In this document: in pieces, positions 18,401 through 27,268 of the stretch | How positions within the stretch are numbered: position 1 is the stretch's first letter | How the letters are laid out: the number at the start of each line of letters is the position of its first letter | NCBI GenBank assembly: GCA_903863885.1 | Contig: CAIPEB010000306.1 | Span: forward strand, 1 to 64,000 | Length of the DNA: 64,000 nucleotides | DNA from: an uncultured Planctomycetaceae bacterium | GTDB lineage: Bacteria > Planctomycetota > Planctomycetia > Pirellulales > Pirellulaceae | Reading direction: 5' to 3' | Notes under the pieces: model-generated | What the model was told of the DNA's origin: nothing | Seen by the model: the letters and a program-made list of their open reading frames with translations, nothing else | Database searches by the model: none | Made by a program: the position numbers and the translations under genes

Positions 18401-19609
18401 ATGGCAGAACACTCGGCAGACCGACTCGAAGAGCGGGCACGTTCGCCCGAGAATCCAACGAGCCCCCGCCTCGTCTCGCTGGATGCCCTCCGCGGGTTTG
18501 ACATGTGGTGGATCATCGGCGGAGATCTGCTGCTGCGTTCGTTCGTCAAAGCCAGCGGCAGAGAATCCTGGCAGTGGATTCCCGACCAACTCACGCACGT
18601 GCCCTGGGAGGGATTTCACTTCATCGACCTGATCTTTCCGCTGTTCCTGTTCATGATCGGCGTAGCCATTCCGTTCTCGATGGCCAAGCGCTTAGCTCTC
18701 GGTTCCAGCCGAACCCGAATCTATGGCCACCTCCTGCTCCGTGTGGCGATCCTGACCGTCTTGGGGATGATGGTCAACGGCAGTTTGCTCACGTACGATC
18801 CCCGGCAGTTTGAACTCAGCTACAGTGTGCTGCAGATGCTGGCATTGGGATATCTGGTTGCGTCGCTCCTGTTCCTGCACCTGCGTCTGCGTTGGCAGGT
18901 TGTGGCCACGGCCGCGATGCTGATCGGCTACTGGGCGTTGCTGGCCTTCGTTCCCGGTCCGGGACACGAAATCGGCAAATTCCGCGAAGGCTGCAATGCG
19001 GGCGATTGGATCACGGAGTTCCTGGTGGGCAAGTGGCGCGGCTATCAGGTCGGATGGATCGTCGGAGTTCTCGGCCACGCATCGACCGCGATGCTGGGCG
19101 TGTTTGCGGGACAGTTGCTGCGTTCGCCCCAGAGCGATGTCCGCAAACTCGGCGGCCTGGCAGCTCTCGGATTGAGTTGCCTGGCTTTGGGCTATGTGTG
19201 GAGCGGCTGGTTCGTCCAACATCTGGCTGCGACGGGCTTGGCGACGAGTCTGATCGATTGGCCGATCTGGTTTCCGATCATCAAGGATCGCTGGACCAGC
19301 ACCTTTGCCTTGTACGCGGGCGGCTGGAGTTACCTGCTGCTGGCCTTGTTCTACCTGATCATCGACGTCTGGAAGATCCGCCGCTGGGCCTTTCCGTTCA
19401 TCGTGATCGGCTCAAACTCCATTTTCGCTTACATGTGCTGGCAACTGGGCAGCGGCGTGTTCCGCAGTGCCGCCGAGGTGTTCCTGCGCGGCCTTGAGCC
19501 GTATGTCGGTCCCGCCTGGTACGAGCCGATCGCCTGGGCTGGCGCCACGGGCGTGCTATGGCTGCTGCTGTGGTATCTCTACCGTAACAAGACGTTCATT
19601 CGCGCGTAA
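18401..19609 (+). CDS. HGSNAT-like multi-pass acyltransferase (DUF5009 type)
   Basis: 402 residues, integral membrane. After a polar N-terminus of about 25 residues comes RLVSLDALRGFDMWWIIGGD, the hallmark start of the heparan-alpha-glucosaminide N-acetyltransferase/DUF5009 family. HFIDLIFPLFLFMIGVAIPF follows in the first membrane segments, and about 8-10 hydrophobic segments run to the end. Family members move acyl groups across the membrane onto sugars. It is the only clear multi-pass glycan-related membrane protein in the window apart from the DUF2878-NDH-2 fusion. It lies between the truncated GH5-like gene and the GDSL hydrolase. Confidence 0.88.
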   Translation: MAEHSADRLEERARSPENPTSPRLVSLDALRGFDMWWIIGGDLLLRSFVKASGRESWQWIPDQLTHVPWEGFHFIDLIFPLFLFMIGVAIPFSMAKRLALGSSRTRIYGHLLLRVAILTVLGMMVNGSLLTYDPRQFELSYSVLQMLALGYLVASLLFLHLRLRWQVVATAAMLIGYWALLAFVPGPGHEIGKFREGCNAGDWITEFLVGKWRGYQVGWIVGVLGHASTAMLGVFAGQLLRSPQSDVRKLGGLAALGLSCLALGYVWSGWFVQHLAATGLATSLIDWPIWFPIIKDRWTSTFALYAGGWSYLLLALFYLIIDVWKIRRWAFPFIVIGSNSIFAYMCWQLGSGVFRSAAEVFLRGLEPYVGPAWYEPIAWAGATGVLWLLLWYLYRNKTFIRA

Positions 19610-19935
19610 GGAACGACTACCTTGAGTACCCGCGATCCGTAACCCACTCGCCGTGATTTCGTCAAAGCCGCTGGGGCCGGGCGGCGATGGAACCCGGCGC
19701 GCTGACTGTGCTGCGGCAGCAAGACAAACAGCGACCACGACGACGGCCCGATTGATTTCACGAGGACAAGCAGCACGGGACGCGGGGTGAGCGGGCTCAG
19801 GGAAACAATGACCGCGTGTCCCTGTTGGGGAGCACTTCTGGCCGTGATGGTACCGGCTGAGGCGGGAGCGGCTTCCACGAGTGAAGTGTGGGCTCAATCC
19901 CATGCGAAGCCCGACTTCCGGCTTGTCATCAGCGG
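19610..19935. other. Intergenic stretch, no gene seen
   Basis: About 330 bases between the acetyltransferase and the GDSL hydrolase. Frames on both strands here show no family resemblance. I see no RNA structure or gene remnant. Confidence 0.5.
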
Positions 19936-19962
19936 AAAAGACAGGCAAGATGCCTATCCCAC
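19936..19962. repeat. Intergenic palindromic repeat, copy 2
   Basis: AAAGACAGGCAAGATGCCT followed by ATCCCACGAAGG. It shares the GACAGGCAAG(A/G)TGCCT core with the copy at 18321-18363. It ends just before the start of the GDSL hydrolase and its GAAGGA sequence also serves as that gene's ribosome-binding site. Confidence 0.5.
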
Positions 19963-19976
19963 GAAGGAACACAACG

Positions 19977-21407
19977 ATGAATCATCAACCGCAATGCCTC
20001 TGCCTTGTTCTCCTGTTCGCCCTCTGCGGCGTTCCGGCGCTGGGCCAGCAACCGACTTCCTTCGCGCCGCCGAAGGACATTGGCGATCCGGCCGTTCTGG
20101 GCCGCGGGATTCAACGCACGATGACGCTGCTGGCGACCAGCACGCCCGAGCGGCGTCATACGGTACGAATCCTCTTCTACGGCCAGTCGATCACCGAACA
20201 GAACTGGTGGAAGGCCGTGGCCGACGACCTGCGCCGGCGTTTTCCGCATGCCCACTTGGTTATCGAGAACCGGGCGCTGGGCGGGTTCTCCTCGCAACGG
20301 CTGGTGAAGACCGCTGAAACCGATTTGTATTCCTTCTACCCGGACTTGATGATCTTCTACGTGTACGGTTCGCACGTCGAATACGAGAACATCATCCGCC
20401 GCACCCGCGAGCGGACGACGGCCGAGATCCTGATGCAGACCGACCACGCCACGGCCGACGCCGACCACACTGAGGAAACCGACCCCGCCAAACTATTTCC
20501 CAGCGGCGCGATCTGGAACTCGTTCATGAATTATCGGTTCCTGCCCGAGACCGCCAGGAAGTACGGCTGCGGCCTGGTGGACCAACGCAATCTGTGGAAG
20601 AAGTACCTGACAGATTACCAACTCGCCGCCCCTCAACTGCTGCGCGACGGCGTACACCTGAACGCGCACGGCGACTATCTGATGGCCGAGTTGGTGAAAG
20701 CCTACTTGGTCCGGCGTCCCGATGAGCCGGTGGACCCGTTTCACTGCGACGCGGTCAACACGTTCGTCGTCGGCAAGGACGTTCGCTGGGACGATGGAAA
20801 ACTCACGCTGCCCTTCGAGGGCAACCGCGTGGATGTGATCCTGCGTCCCGGCGGTACCAAGCCGATGCGCATCCTGATCGACGGGAAACGGCCGTCGGAG
20901 TTCCCCGAGCTATACGGCTTCACCCGCGCGCTGGCCACACCCGGCGGCAAGTGGCCCGTGGTGACGAATCTCGCGTGCGAGAAGCCGCCCGTACTGGAAG
21001 ACTGGACGATGCAGGTCAAACGCGACCCGGCGGTCGAACAACGATTCACGTTCACTGTCGCCGGTTCCAAGACGGGCCCCGACGGTCAGGGGCGATCCGA
21101 CGAACGGTTCGTTTCCCTTTCCGGCCGCCTCGTGATCGGGCCCGAGCATTGGGACGTGGCCTACGCGCTGGGACTGGCAGGGGTGAAACCCTTGCCGCCA
21201 GAGTTCACCGTGCGTTGGCAGGTCGTGCCGAATTTCGCGGATGAAGTCCTGCCCGTGGCCGCGGAGGATCCGTCCGTCGAGACCATCGTCACCGTCACCC
21301 AGGGACTCCGCGGCCGGCGTCACACCTTGGAGATCGTTGGCGGCCCGGACGCGCCGCTCGCCGCGGTGCGAGTGTACCGGCCGCCCTTGGCGGTCACGAG
21401 CCAGTGA
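19977..21407 (+). CDS. Exported SGNH/GDSL hydrolase
   Basis: 476 residues from the ATG at 19977, about 8 bases after GAAGGAA. A signal peptide (MNHQPQCLCLVLLFALCGV) precedes the SGNH domain. Block I is RILFYGQSITEQNWWK with the nucleophile Ser. Block II is ENRALGGFSS, and DGVHLNAHGDYLMAEL near residue 220 carries the catalytic Asp and His. A C-terminal beta-rich region of about 240 residues follows. It probably removes acyl groups from glycans or acts as a cell-surface esterase. The substrate is unknown. Confidence 0.85.
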   Translation: MNHQPQCLCLVLLFALCGVPALGQQPTSFAPPKDIGDPAVLGRGIQRTMTLLATSTPERRHTVRILFYGQSITEQNWWKAVADDLRRRFPHAHLVIENRALGGFSSQRLVKTAETDLYSFYPDLMIFYVYGSHVEYENIIRRTRERTTAEILMQTDHATADADHTEETDPAKLFPSGAIWNSFMNYRFLPETARKYGCGLVDQRNLWKKYLTDYQLAAPQLLRDGVHLNAHGDYLMAELVKAYLVRRPDEPVDPFHCDAVNTFVVGKDVRWDDGKLTLPFEGNRVDVILRPGGTKPMRILIDGKRPSEFPELYGFTRALATPGGKWPVVTNLACEKPPVLEDWTMQVKRDPAVEQRFTFTVAGSKTGPDGQGRSDERFVSLSGRLVIGPEHWDVAYALGLAGVKPLPPEFTVRWQVVPNFADEVLPVAAEDPSVETIVTVTQGLRGRRHTLEIVGGPDAPLAAVRVYRPPLAVTSQ

Positions 21408-21437
21408 CGTTGGCTTGAAAGGCAACAAACGACCCGA

Positions 21438-21779
21438 ATGGAGAAGACGCCCAAGGTCCAGAAGCCGACCGTCGTCTCGGCCTTGTGCGTCGCGCGGTTT
21501 CTGGTCAGTCAAGATCCCGCACCGCTGCGAGCTGGGATCGGCGTTTCCGGCAGCCTGCAACTGGCGAGCGACAGGAAAAACGAGTTCGTGATCGTCACGG
21601 CGACCGAGTCTGGCCTGTACGACGATCGTTCCAAGGAACTGATCCGGAAGACCCCGGCGCCGGCCGAGATTCCCCACGACGAGAAGTATCACGCTGAAAA
21701 TGGGGGCCGTAGTCTGCTTTCGCAACGGATCCTGTCGGGTTCCTTCTTTGGTTTGCCCGAACGTGCAGCGCTCGGCTAA
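21438..21779 (+). CDS. Hypothetical protein or gene remnant
   Basis: 113 codons between the GDSL hydrolase and an oxidoreductase. No signal peptide, no clear ribosome-binding site and no family that I recognise. The remainder of 21408-21850 shows nothing else. Coding is uncertain. Confidence 0.25.
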   Translation: MEKTPKVQKPTVVSALCVARFLVSQDPAPLRAGIGVSGSLQLASDRKNEFVIVTATESGLYDDRSKELIRKTPAPAEIPHDEKYHAENGGRSLLSQRILSGSFFGLPERAALG

Positions 21780-21850
21780 GATGCAACACAGTCCGGAACA
21801 ATCCTGTGGGAGTATCCGGTGCCGCATCAACCTTGACGGAGATTTGCACC

Positions 21851-23107
21851 GTGTCTGACACGTACGCCACTCAGCAGCAATCCACACGCTCGCACAATTT
21901 CTCGCGTCGCGGCTTTCTGGCTGGCGCCAGTGCCGCCGCTGTGGGAGCGACAATCCTCCGCCCCGAGCTCGTCAGGGGGTACCAGGCGAATGAAAAGGTG
22001 GCAATCGGTCTGGTTGGCTGCGGCGGGCGAGGCACTTGGATCGCCGAGTTGTTTCAAAAGCACGGCGGCTACGTGGTGGCCGGCGCCGCCGATTATTTCC
22101 AGGACCAAGTCGACAAGTTTGGCGACAAGTTCAACGTCAAGACCGAAGCACGCTGCACGGGGCTCGCTTGCTACAAGCGGCTGCTCGAAAGACCACTGGA
22201 TGCGATCGTCATCGAGTCGCCGCCCTACTTTCACCCGGAACAGGCAGAGGCGGGAGTGGCGGCAGGCAAGCACGTCTACCTCGCCAAGCCAATCGCCGTA
22301 GACGTCCCGGGGTGCCAGACGGTTGAAGCCAGCGGCAAGCAGGCGACCAGTAAGGGCCTCTGTTTCCTGGTTGATTTTCAGACCCGTGCGGATGAGTTCT
22401 ATATCGAAGCTCTGAAACGCGTCCACGAGGGCGCCATTGGCAAGTTCGCCTTTGGCGAGGCCACCTATCATGCGGATGTGCCATGGATGGGTCAGATTCA
22501 GTACGCGAAAGATGCGGAAACGAATCCGGAGGCTCGTTTGCGTGCCTGGGGACTCGATCGCGTGCTCTCGGGCGATATCATCACCGAGCAGAACATCCAC
22601 ACGCTGGACGTGGCCAATTGGATCATGGGGCAACCCCCTCTGTGCGCTTTCGGCACGGGCGCCCAGAAGGTTCGCAACTACGGCAATTGCTGGGATACTT
22701 TCAGCGTCACGTTCCAGTATGCCGACAACGTCGGGATCGCGTTCAGCTCGCGGCAATTCAACGGCTACGGAACGCAACCCGAAGGAATCCTCAACCGGAT
22801 GTTCGGTACGGACGGCGTGCTGGAAACAAGCTACGGCGGAAAGGTGCTGATCCGCGGCAAAAACTTCTGGCGAGGCGGAGCGTCACCCGCCATCTATCAG
22901 GCCGGCGCCGAAGCCAACATCGCCAAGTTCCACCGGAGCATTCTGGCAAAGGACTGCGCCAATGCGACCGTACCGGAAAGCGTGCGCAGCAACCTGTTGA
23001 CCATCCTCGGCCGCTCTGCCGCCTATCGCGGCGAAGTCGTCCGATGGGACGAGTTGCTGAAAAGCAACGAGAAGCTGGATGCGAAGTTGGGTGGTTTGAA
23101 GAGTTGA
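21851..23107 (+). CDS. Gfo/Idh/MocA oxidoreductase, Tat-exported
   Basis: About 418 residues from the GTG at 21851, which follows ACGGAG at a suitable distance. Residues 14-40 carry a twin-arginine signal (FSRRGFLAGASAAAVGATIL). The Rossmann motif is VAIGLVGCGGRGTWIAELF. The family Lys-Pro motif appears as HVYLAKPIAVDVPG near residue 145. The C-terminal domain includes GDIITEQNIHTLDVANWIMG, the conserved His block. It differs clearly from the copy at 7507-8796, so it is a separate paralogue and not a recent duplicate. It probably oxidises a sugar or sugar acid outside the cytoplasm. Confidence 0.9.
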   Translation: MSDTYATQQQSTRSHNFSRRGFLAGASAAAVGATILRPELVRGYQANEKVAIGLVGCGGRGTWIAELFQKHGGYVVAGAADYFQDQVDKFGDKFNVKTEARCTGLACYKRLLERPLDAIVIESPPYFHPEQAEAGVAAGKHVYLAKPIAVDVPGCQTVEASGKQATSKGLCFLVDFQTRADEFYIEALKRVHEGAIGKFAFGEATYHADVPWMGQIQYAKDAETNPEARLRAWGLDRVLSGDIITEQNIHTLDVANWIMGQPPLCAFGTGAQKVRNYGNCWDTFSVTFQYADNVGIAFSSRQFNGYGTQPEGILNRMFGTDGVLETSYGGKVLIRGKNFWRGGASPAIYQAGAEANIAKFHRSILAKDCANATVPESVRSNLLTILGRSAAYRGEVVRWDELLKSNEKLDAKLGGLKS

Positions 23108-23173
23108 GCCTGCGGGCTCCACCACAAGGTGTCAGCCAACTCAACCCTGCGGCGGTGGGCGACGGCTGGGATT

Positions 23174-23512
23174 CTAGTCTGTCCGGCGCGCGTTTAGAAA
23201 GAACGCCGAACATAGATGCCGGACATCGGCGTCCTGGAACGTCGCTTCCACCGCGGTGCGGCCCGCTTGGACGTACAGCCGGAACACCGCGGCGCGATCG
23301 GATTCGGCGACGGAAGTGGTCACGCACTGTTCGCCGACGCGAAGCTGCGCACCGGCAATGGGAATCGCCACTCCCGCCGAAAATCCGGCATGGTCGGGAT
23401 TGTCCGTGTCGCGCGGAGTCCAGGCAGGGGCAGCGGCACGCAACGCCAGGCCGCTCTCTTCGGGCCAACGGCGCAGGGTGAATTCGTAGGTGCCATCACG
23501 CACAACCTCCAC
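23174..23512 (-). pseudogene. Orphan C-terminal fragment of a sulfatase
   Basis: About 112 codons matching the C-terminal tail common in planctomycetal arylsulfatases: VVRDGTYEFTLRRWPEESGL, then a short loop, GVAIPIAGAQLRVG and AVFRLYVQAGRTAVEATF. The catalytic domain with the CxPSR motif is absent and no start is present upstream. The rest of 23108-23769 shows only a GAGCC-TGCG-GGCTC hairpin at 23106-23119. This is a remnant of a largely deleted sulfatase gene. Confidence 0.65.
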
Positions 23513-23769
23513 GTCCCGCGTGCCCCGCCGCGCGACGCCCTTAGACTGCTATGCTGCTATTCGAGTGCAGGACAGACTTGACGGCAGCCCCTATGTTGCA
23601 CAATGCACGCACTTGGCATTCGAGTCCGTGAAGCGGAGACTGTCCGCGCGGTTCACACCGCCTTCGGGATGCGATATTTTCTTTAGCCTGCGGCCGTTAC
23701 CATGTGCCGCAAGTAGAAAAGTGGTTGGGGCGGTATTGAGGACGAGTCCTTCTGATAGAGACCCGCATC

Positions 23770-26043
23770 ATGAGAAGCTTCTCCTCGACGCATATCGCTT
23801 TCATCTGGGCGGCCGCGTGGCTGCTTTCCGCACAGTGGCTCTCCGTGGCCGCGTCGGAGGAAGCGAACCCTGAGCCTGGGATTGCGGAACTCCCGGCCTG
23901 GAGTGCGTCGGGCACACTGGCGGTTCGCTCAATTGTGATTGATTCTGCCGCCGTGGGCCGATTCGAACCGGTGGAAGCCACGATCGATCTGGCGGCCACG
24001 TACAACAACCCTTTCGATCCGCACGATGTCGAGGTCCGAGGCCTCGTGACGACTCCCAGCGGCCGATTGGTTGAGTGTGACGGGTTCTTCTATCAGCCCT
24101 ATCTTCGCCGCACCGGCGAGGACGACTCGCAGTCGCCTCTTCTTGACGCGACTGGGCCGCCGTGTTGGAAGATCCGCTTCACTCCGACGGAGGTGGGAAG
24201 GCACAGGTTGCAGGCGACGGTCCGCGATCGGTCGGGGCAGGTAGAGAGTAAGTCTGTCGAATTCCAGGTCGTGGCCTCGGCCAAACCCGGCTTCGTCCGC
24301 GTCAGCCAGCAGCATGGTCGTTATTTCGAGTTCGACGACGGAACGGTGTTCTTTCCCGTCGGCCAGAACCTGCAAAACGATTGGCCGGTGCTGAGTCACC
24401 TGGAGCCTCTGGCCCGCGCGGGCTGCAATGCCGTGCGTCCGTTTCTTTTCTGTCACTGGACGTGGCTGGAATGGTCACTGATGCCCTCGTATCCCTGGGC
24501 AGGACGGGGGCACTTCATGCGTTCCTATGCAGGAGCGGCCCATTACAACCAGCGCATTGCCTGGATTGCCGACGAGTTCTTCCGACGCTGTGAGCGCGAT
24601 GGGTTGCGTGTCATGGTTTGCCTGGGGGCCGACGAACTCGACGCGTGGCCCGGCTACGACGCTTGGGCGGATAATCCCTACAACGTCTCCAAGGGCGGAT
24701 TCCTGGCGACGCCGGAGGAGTTCTGGACAGACCCTCGCGCGAGATCGCTCTATCGACAGAGACTTCGGTACATCGTCGCCAGATACGGGTACAGCCCGGC
24801 AATCTGGGCTTGGGAGCTGTGGAACGAACGCGGCCAAGAAACCTCTGCCATGATTGCCTGGCATCAGGAAATGGCCGCCGGCCTCCGGCAGATCGATCCC
24901 AACCGGCACCTGGTGACCACGAGTTTCTGGGGTACGAACCCCCGGACCAATCCGCGGACTTGGGAGATCCCCGAAATCGCCTTCACGCAGACCCACAATT
25001 ACGATGGGGCCTCCACGATTCGCGAAAGGACAAGCGAGATGCTCGCGCTGAGCCCGAAGCCCCACGTTGTCGGCGAAGGGGGTGGACCTCCGGGCTCAGA
25101 GATCGATCCTGGGGGAATCGAGTTCCACAACTGCCTGTGGGCCGGAGCCTTGTCGGGCGCCGCTGGGGCGACATTGCCTTGGCACTGGCGCGAACGGATC
25201 GAACCTCGACAGCTCTTCTTCCATTACACGGCGATCGAACGGTTCGTCCGCAGTGTGCCGTGGATCGCCGAGAAGCTTGTTCCCGTGTCGAAGGATGACT
25301 GGCGAGTGTCGATGCCCGGCGATCAGCCCGGTCTCTCGCCGGTGATTGTCGTTCCGCTGGGGCCGAACTGGGGGCGAAAGGCCGCGCGGAACGAGTTTCG
25401 TATCGAGTCCGATGGTTCGGTGCTCCACCTGGACGAGATGAGCACAAGTCTCTACGGCTCGATCCGTTCGGAGTGGGTCAATCCGCCCACGCTGGACGTC
25501 GAGTACCCGGCCGGCGGCCGCTTCGTGGTTCACGTGGAGGCCGCGTCCCATGCGGTGCTTGAGATCGCCATGGACGACAAGACGGTCCTGCGCGACGAGA
25601 GCCTGAACAAACCGCGCGATTACATCCGCAAGGATTTCGGAATCGACGTTCCGGCCGGGCGACACCGGATCACGCTGCGCAATACCGGCGCCGACTGGAT
25701 CGGCCTCGGCCATCTCCTGTTGACGAACTATCGCGATGCCCGCCGTTTTCCAGACGTCGAAGTTCATGCCGTGGCTTCACCGCGATATGCAGCGTCCTGG
25801 TTTCACCATCGGGTCAACCAATGGGCCTTCCGCAACGCCGGCCTTCATCCGCAGCCGATCACGTCCGCCGTGGTGGAGGTTCGCGGACTGAATCCAGGCG
25901 ATTACCGGGTCGAATGGTGGGACACCTATCAGGGCCGCGTGTCGAAAAGCGAGCAGGTTGCCTCCCGCAACAACGTGCTTCGTTTGACGGTGCCGCCTTT
26001 CGACAGCGACATTGCCTGCATGCTGCGTCGCGAGTCTATGTGA
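23770..26043 (+). CDS. Exported DUF5060 glycosidase (GH5/GH39-like)
   Basis: 757 residues. A signal peptide (about 30 residues) precedes a DUF5060-type beta-sandwich at residues 55-165 (VEATIDLAATYNNPFDPHDV, WKIRFTPTEVGRHRLQATV). The TIM barrel spans about 180-510: YFEFDDGTVFFPVGQNL, ARAGCNAVRPFLFCHW, acid/base Glu in WAWELWNERG near residue 355 and a likely nucleophile in HVVGEGGGPPG near residue 438. A C-terminal CBM-like domain follows, with residues such as HAVLEIAMDDKTV and a GHxxHRITLRNTGADWIGL-type ending (RHRITLRNTGADWI). It is an endo- or exo-glycosidase of unknown linkage. Confidence 0.85.
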   Translation: MRSFSSTHIAFIWAAAWLLSAQWLSVAASEEANPEPGIAELPAWSASGTLAVRSIVIDSAAVGRFEPVEATIDLAATYNNPFDPHDVEVRGLVTTPSGRLVECDGFFYQPYLRRTGEDDSQSPLLDATGPPCWKIRFTPTEVGRHRLQATVRDRSGQVESKSVEFQVVASAKPGFVRVSQQHGRYFEFDDGTVFFPVGQNLQNDWPVLSHLEPLARAGCNAVRPFLFCHWTWLEWSLMPSYPWAGRGHFMRSYAGAAHYNQRIAWIADEFFRRCERDGLRVMVCLGADELDAWPGYDAWADNPYNVSKGGFLATPEEFWTDPRARSLYRQRLRYIVARYGYSPAIWAWELWNERGQETSAMIAWHQEMAAGLRQIDPNRHLVTTSFWGTNPRTNPRTWEIPEIAFTQTHNYDGASTIRERTSEMLALSPKPHVVGEGGGPPGSEIDPGGIEFHNCLWAGALSGAAGATLPWHWRERIEPRQLFFHYTAIERFVRSVPWIAEKLVPVSKDDWRVSMPGDQPGLSPVIVVPLGPNWGRKAARNEFRIESDGSVLHLDEMSTSLYGSIRSEWVNPPTLDVEYPAGGRFVVHVEAASHAVLEIAMDDKTVLRDESLNKPRDYIRKDFGIDVPAGRHRITLRNTGADWIGLGHLLLTNYRDARRFPDVEVHAVASPRYAASWFHHRVNQWAFRNAGLHPQPITSAVVEVRGLNPGDYRVEWWDTYQGRVSKSEQVASRNNVLRLTVPPFDSDIACMLRRESM

Positions 26044-26665
26044 GCAAACAGCCGACGGCATCAGCAACTGGTTCGTGATGGGGGCCAACGCGGAAAGAGC
26101 AGGGCGGATCACTCTGCTGTAAGCAGGGTCAATTGACGCTGCCAAGAAGGGCCGTTGTGCGGGAGCGTTTTGGTTTGGCCACCTCGGGTCTCGGCAACGA
26201 TGGCCTGATAGGGTTTGTCGATGAACAGACCTCGCTGAACGTGAACAACGTCCGCACGTTGTCGTCACCTTCGTCGTCCGCCCGTGCCCCGAACGTCTGC
26301 GGAGCGGTCCATTTGGCCGGAGTCTCGCTCGTTCAGAGCGACAAGCCGGCGGACGTTCCAACACGCGCGAAATGAATGCCTGTCAACAGCCCCGGTAGCC
26401 GCACGATCCATTGCGGATCGATCAACCAGCGGTATTTACTCTCGGCTCAAGCGACCACCTCATGCTTCACCGCTGCGGTGACAATCGGATTGCCGAAGAC
26501 TTCCCGATCGACACGTTCCCTCAAGACGCGAATGACGCACTACAGCGAGCCAAAATCCAAGTCCGCCACCCGCATGGGGATGACGTCGTTGCCGCGCAAC
26601 TCAGATCATTTCAGATTGTCAGACCACCGGCGGTCGACGGTCCGGTCGGAGTCAATCGTCTTGCT
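26044..26665. other. Intergenic stretch, no gene seen
   Basis: 622 bases between the DUF5060 glycosidase and the convergent glutathione peroxidase. Reading both strands gave no recognisable protein, RNA or repeat. Decayed coding sequence is possible. Confidence 0.5.
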
Positions 26666-27268
26666 CTAACCGCCCCCGGGAGTGTCCGCTGCCTTCGCCA
26701 GTTCTCGCTCGATGACCTCCACGACCTCGGGCGCATCCGGCTTCGTGCCGGACCCAAAGCGAGCGACGACAATTCCGCTTCGGTTCACGAGGAACTTCTC
26801 AAAGTTCCAGCTGATCTTTCCAGCTGCCTTCGGCTTCGTGTCCAGGGACGTCAGGAACTTGTACAACTCGCAGGCCTTCTCCCCCTTCACGTCCACCTTG
26901 GCGAACATGTCGAAGGTCACACCGTAGTTCATTCGGCAGAACTCCCCGATCTCCGCTTCAGACCCCGGTTCTTGCCAGAGGAACTGATTGCAGGGAAAAC
27001 CGAGAATCGCCAAACCGCGTTCCGCATACTTTTCGTGCAACTGCTGCAGCTGTTTGTACTGCGGCGTGTAACCGCACTTGCTGGCAACATTGACGATCAT
27101 CACGACCTTGCCCGCATACTTGGCAAGATCGACTTCTTCGCCCTGCAGCGTTTTCACTTTGAATCGAAGGGCCGAGGTCTCTTGTTGGACGCCTTCGACG
27201 GCACGACTACAGCCAGTATGCACAGTGACCAGAGCTCCCGCCGCAAGAACCAAGAGTAGGTTATTCAC
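26666..27268 (-). CDS. Glutathione peroxidase-like lipoprotein
   Basis: About 200 residues from the GTG at 27268, with GGAGG about 10 bases upstream. The N-terminus (VNNLLLVLAAGALVTVHTGC) looks like a lipoprotein signal with Cys20, so the enzyme is probably anchored outside the cytoplasmic membrane. The peroxidase fold has peroxidatic Cys65 in VNVASKCGYTPQY, FPCNQFLWQEPG and the catalytic-triad WNFEKFLV near the end. It uses Cys, not selenocysteine, and probably depends on thioredoxin. The start codon overlaps the stop of the NADH dehydrogenase in a GTGA, so the two are translationally coupled, which suggests a joint respiratory or oxidative-stress role. Confidence 0.9.
   Translation of the reverse strand: MNNLLLVLAAGALVTVHTGCSRAVEGVQQETSALRFKVKTLQGEEVDLAKYAGKVVMIVNVASKCGYTPQYKQLQQLHEKYAERGLAILGFPCNQFLWQEPGSEAEIGEFCRMNYGVTFDMFAKVDVKGEKACELYKFLTSLDTKPKAAGKISWNFEKFLVNRSGIVVARFGSGTKPDAPEVVEVIERELAKAADTPGGG

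Noticed and set aside
23106-23119. GAGCC-TGCG-GGCTC hairpin as a terminator of the oxidoreductase gene
   Set aside because: No T-tract follows; it fits better as a short palindromic element like that at 18321.
26411-27259. A 282-codon plus-strand frame over the glutathione peroxidase
   Set aside because: The minus strand carries clear peroxidase motifs; this frame is its shadow plus intergenic sequence.
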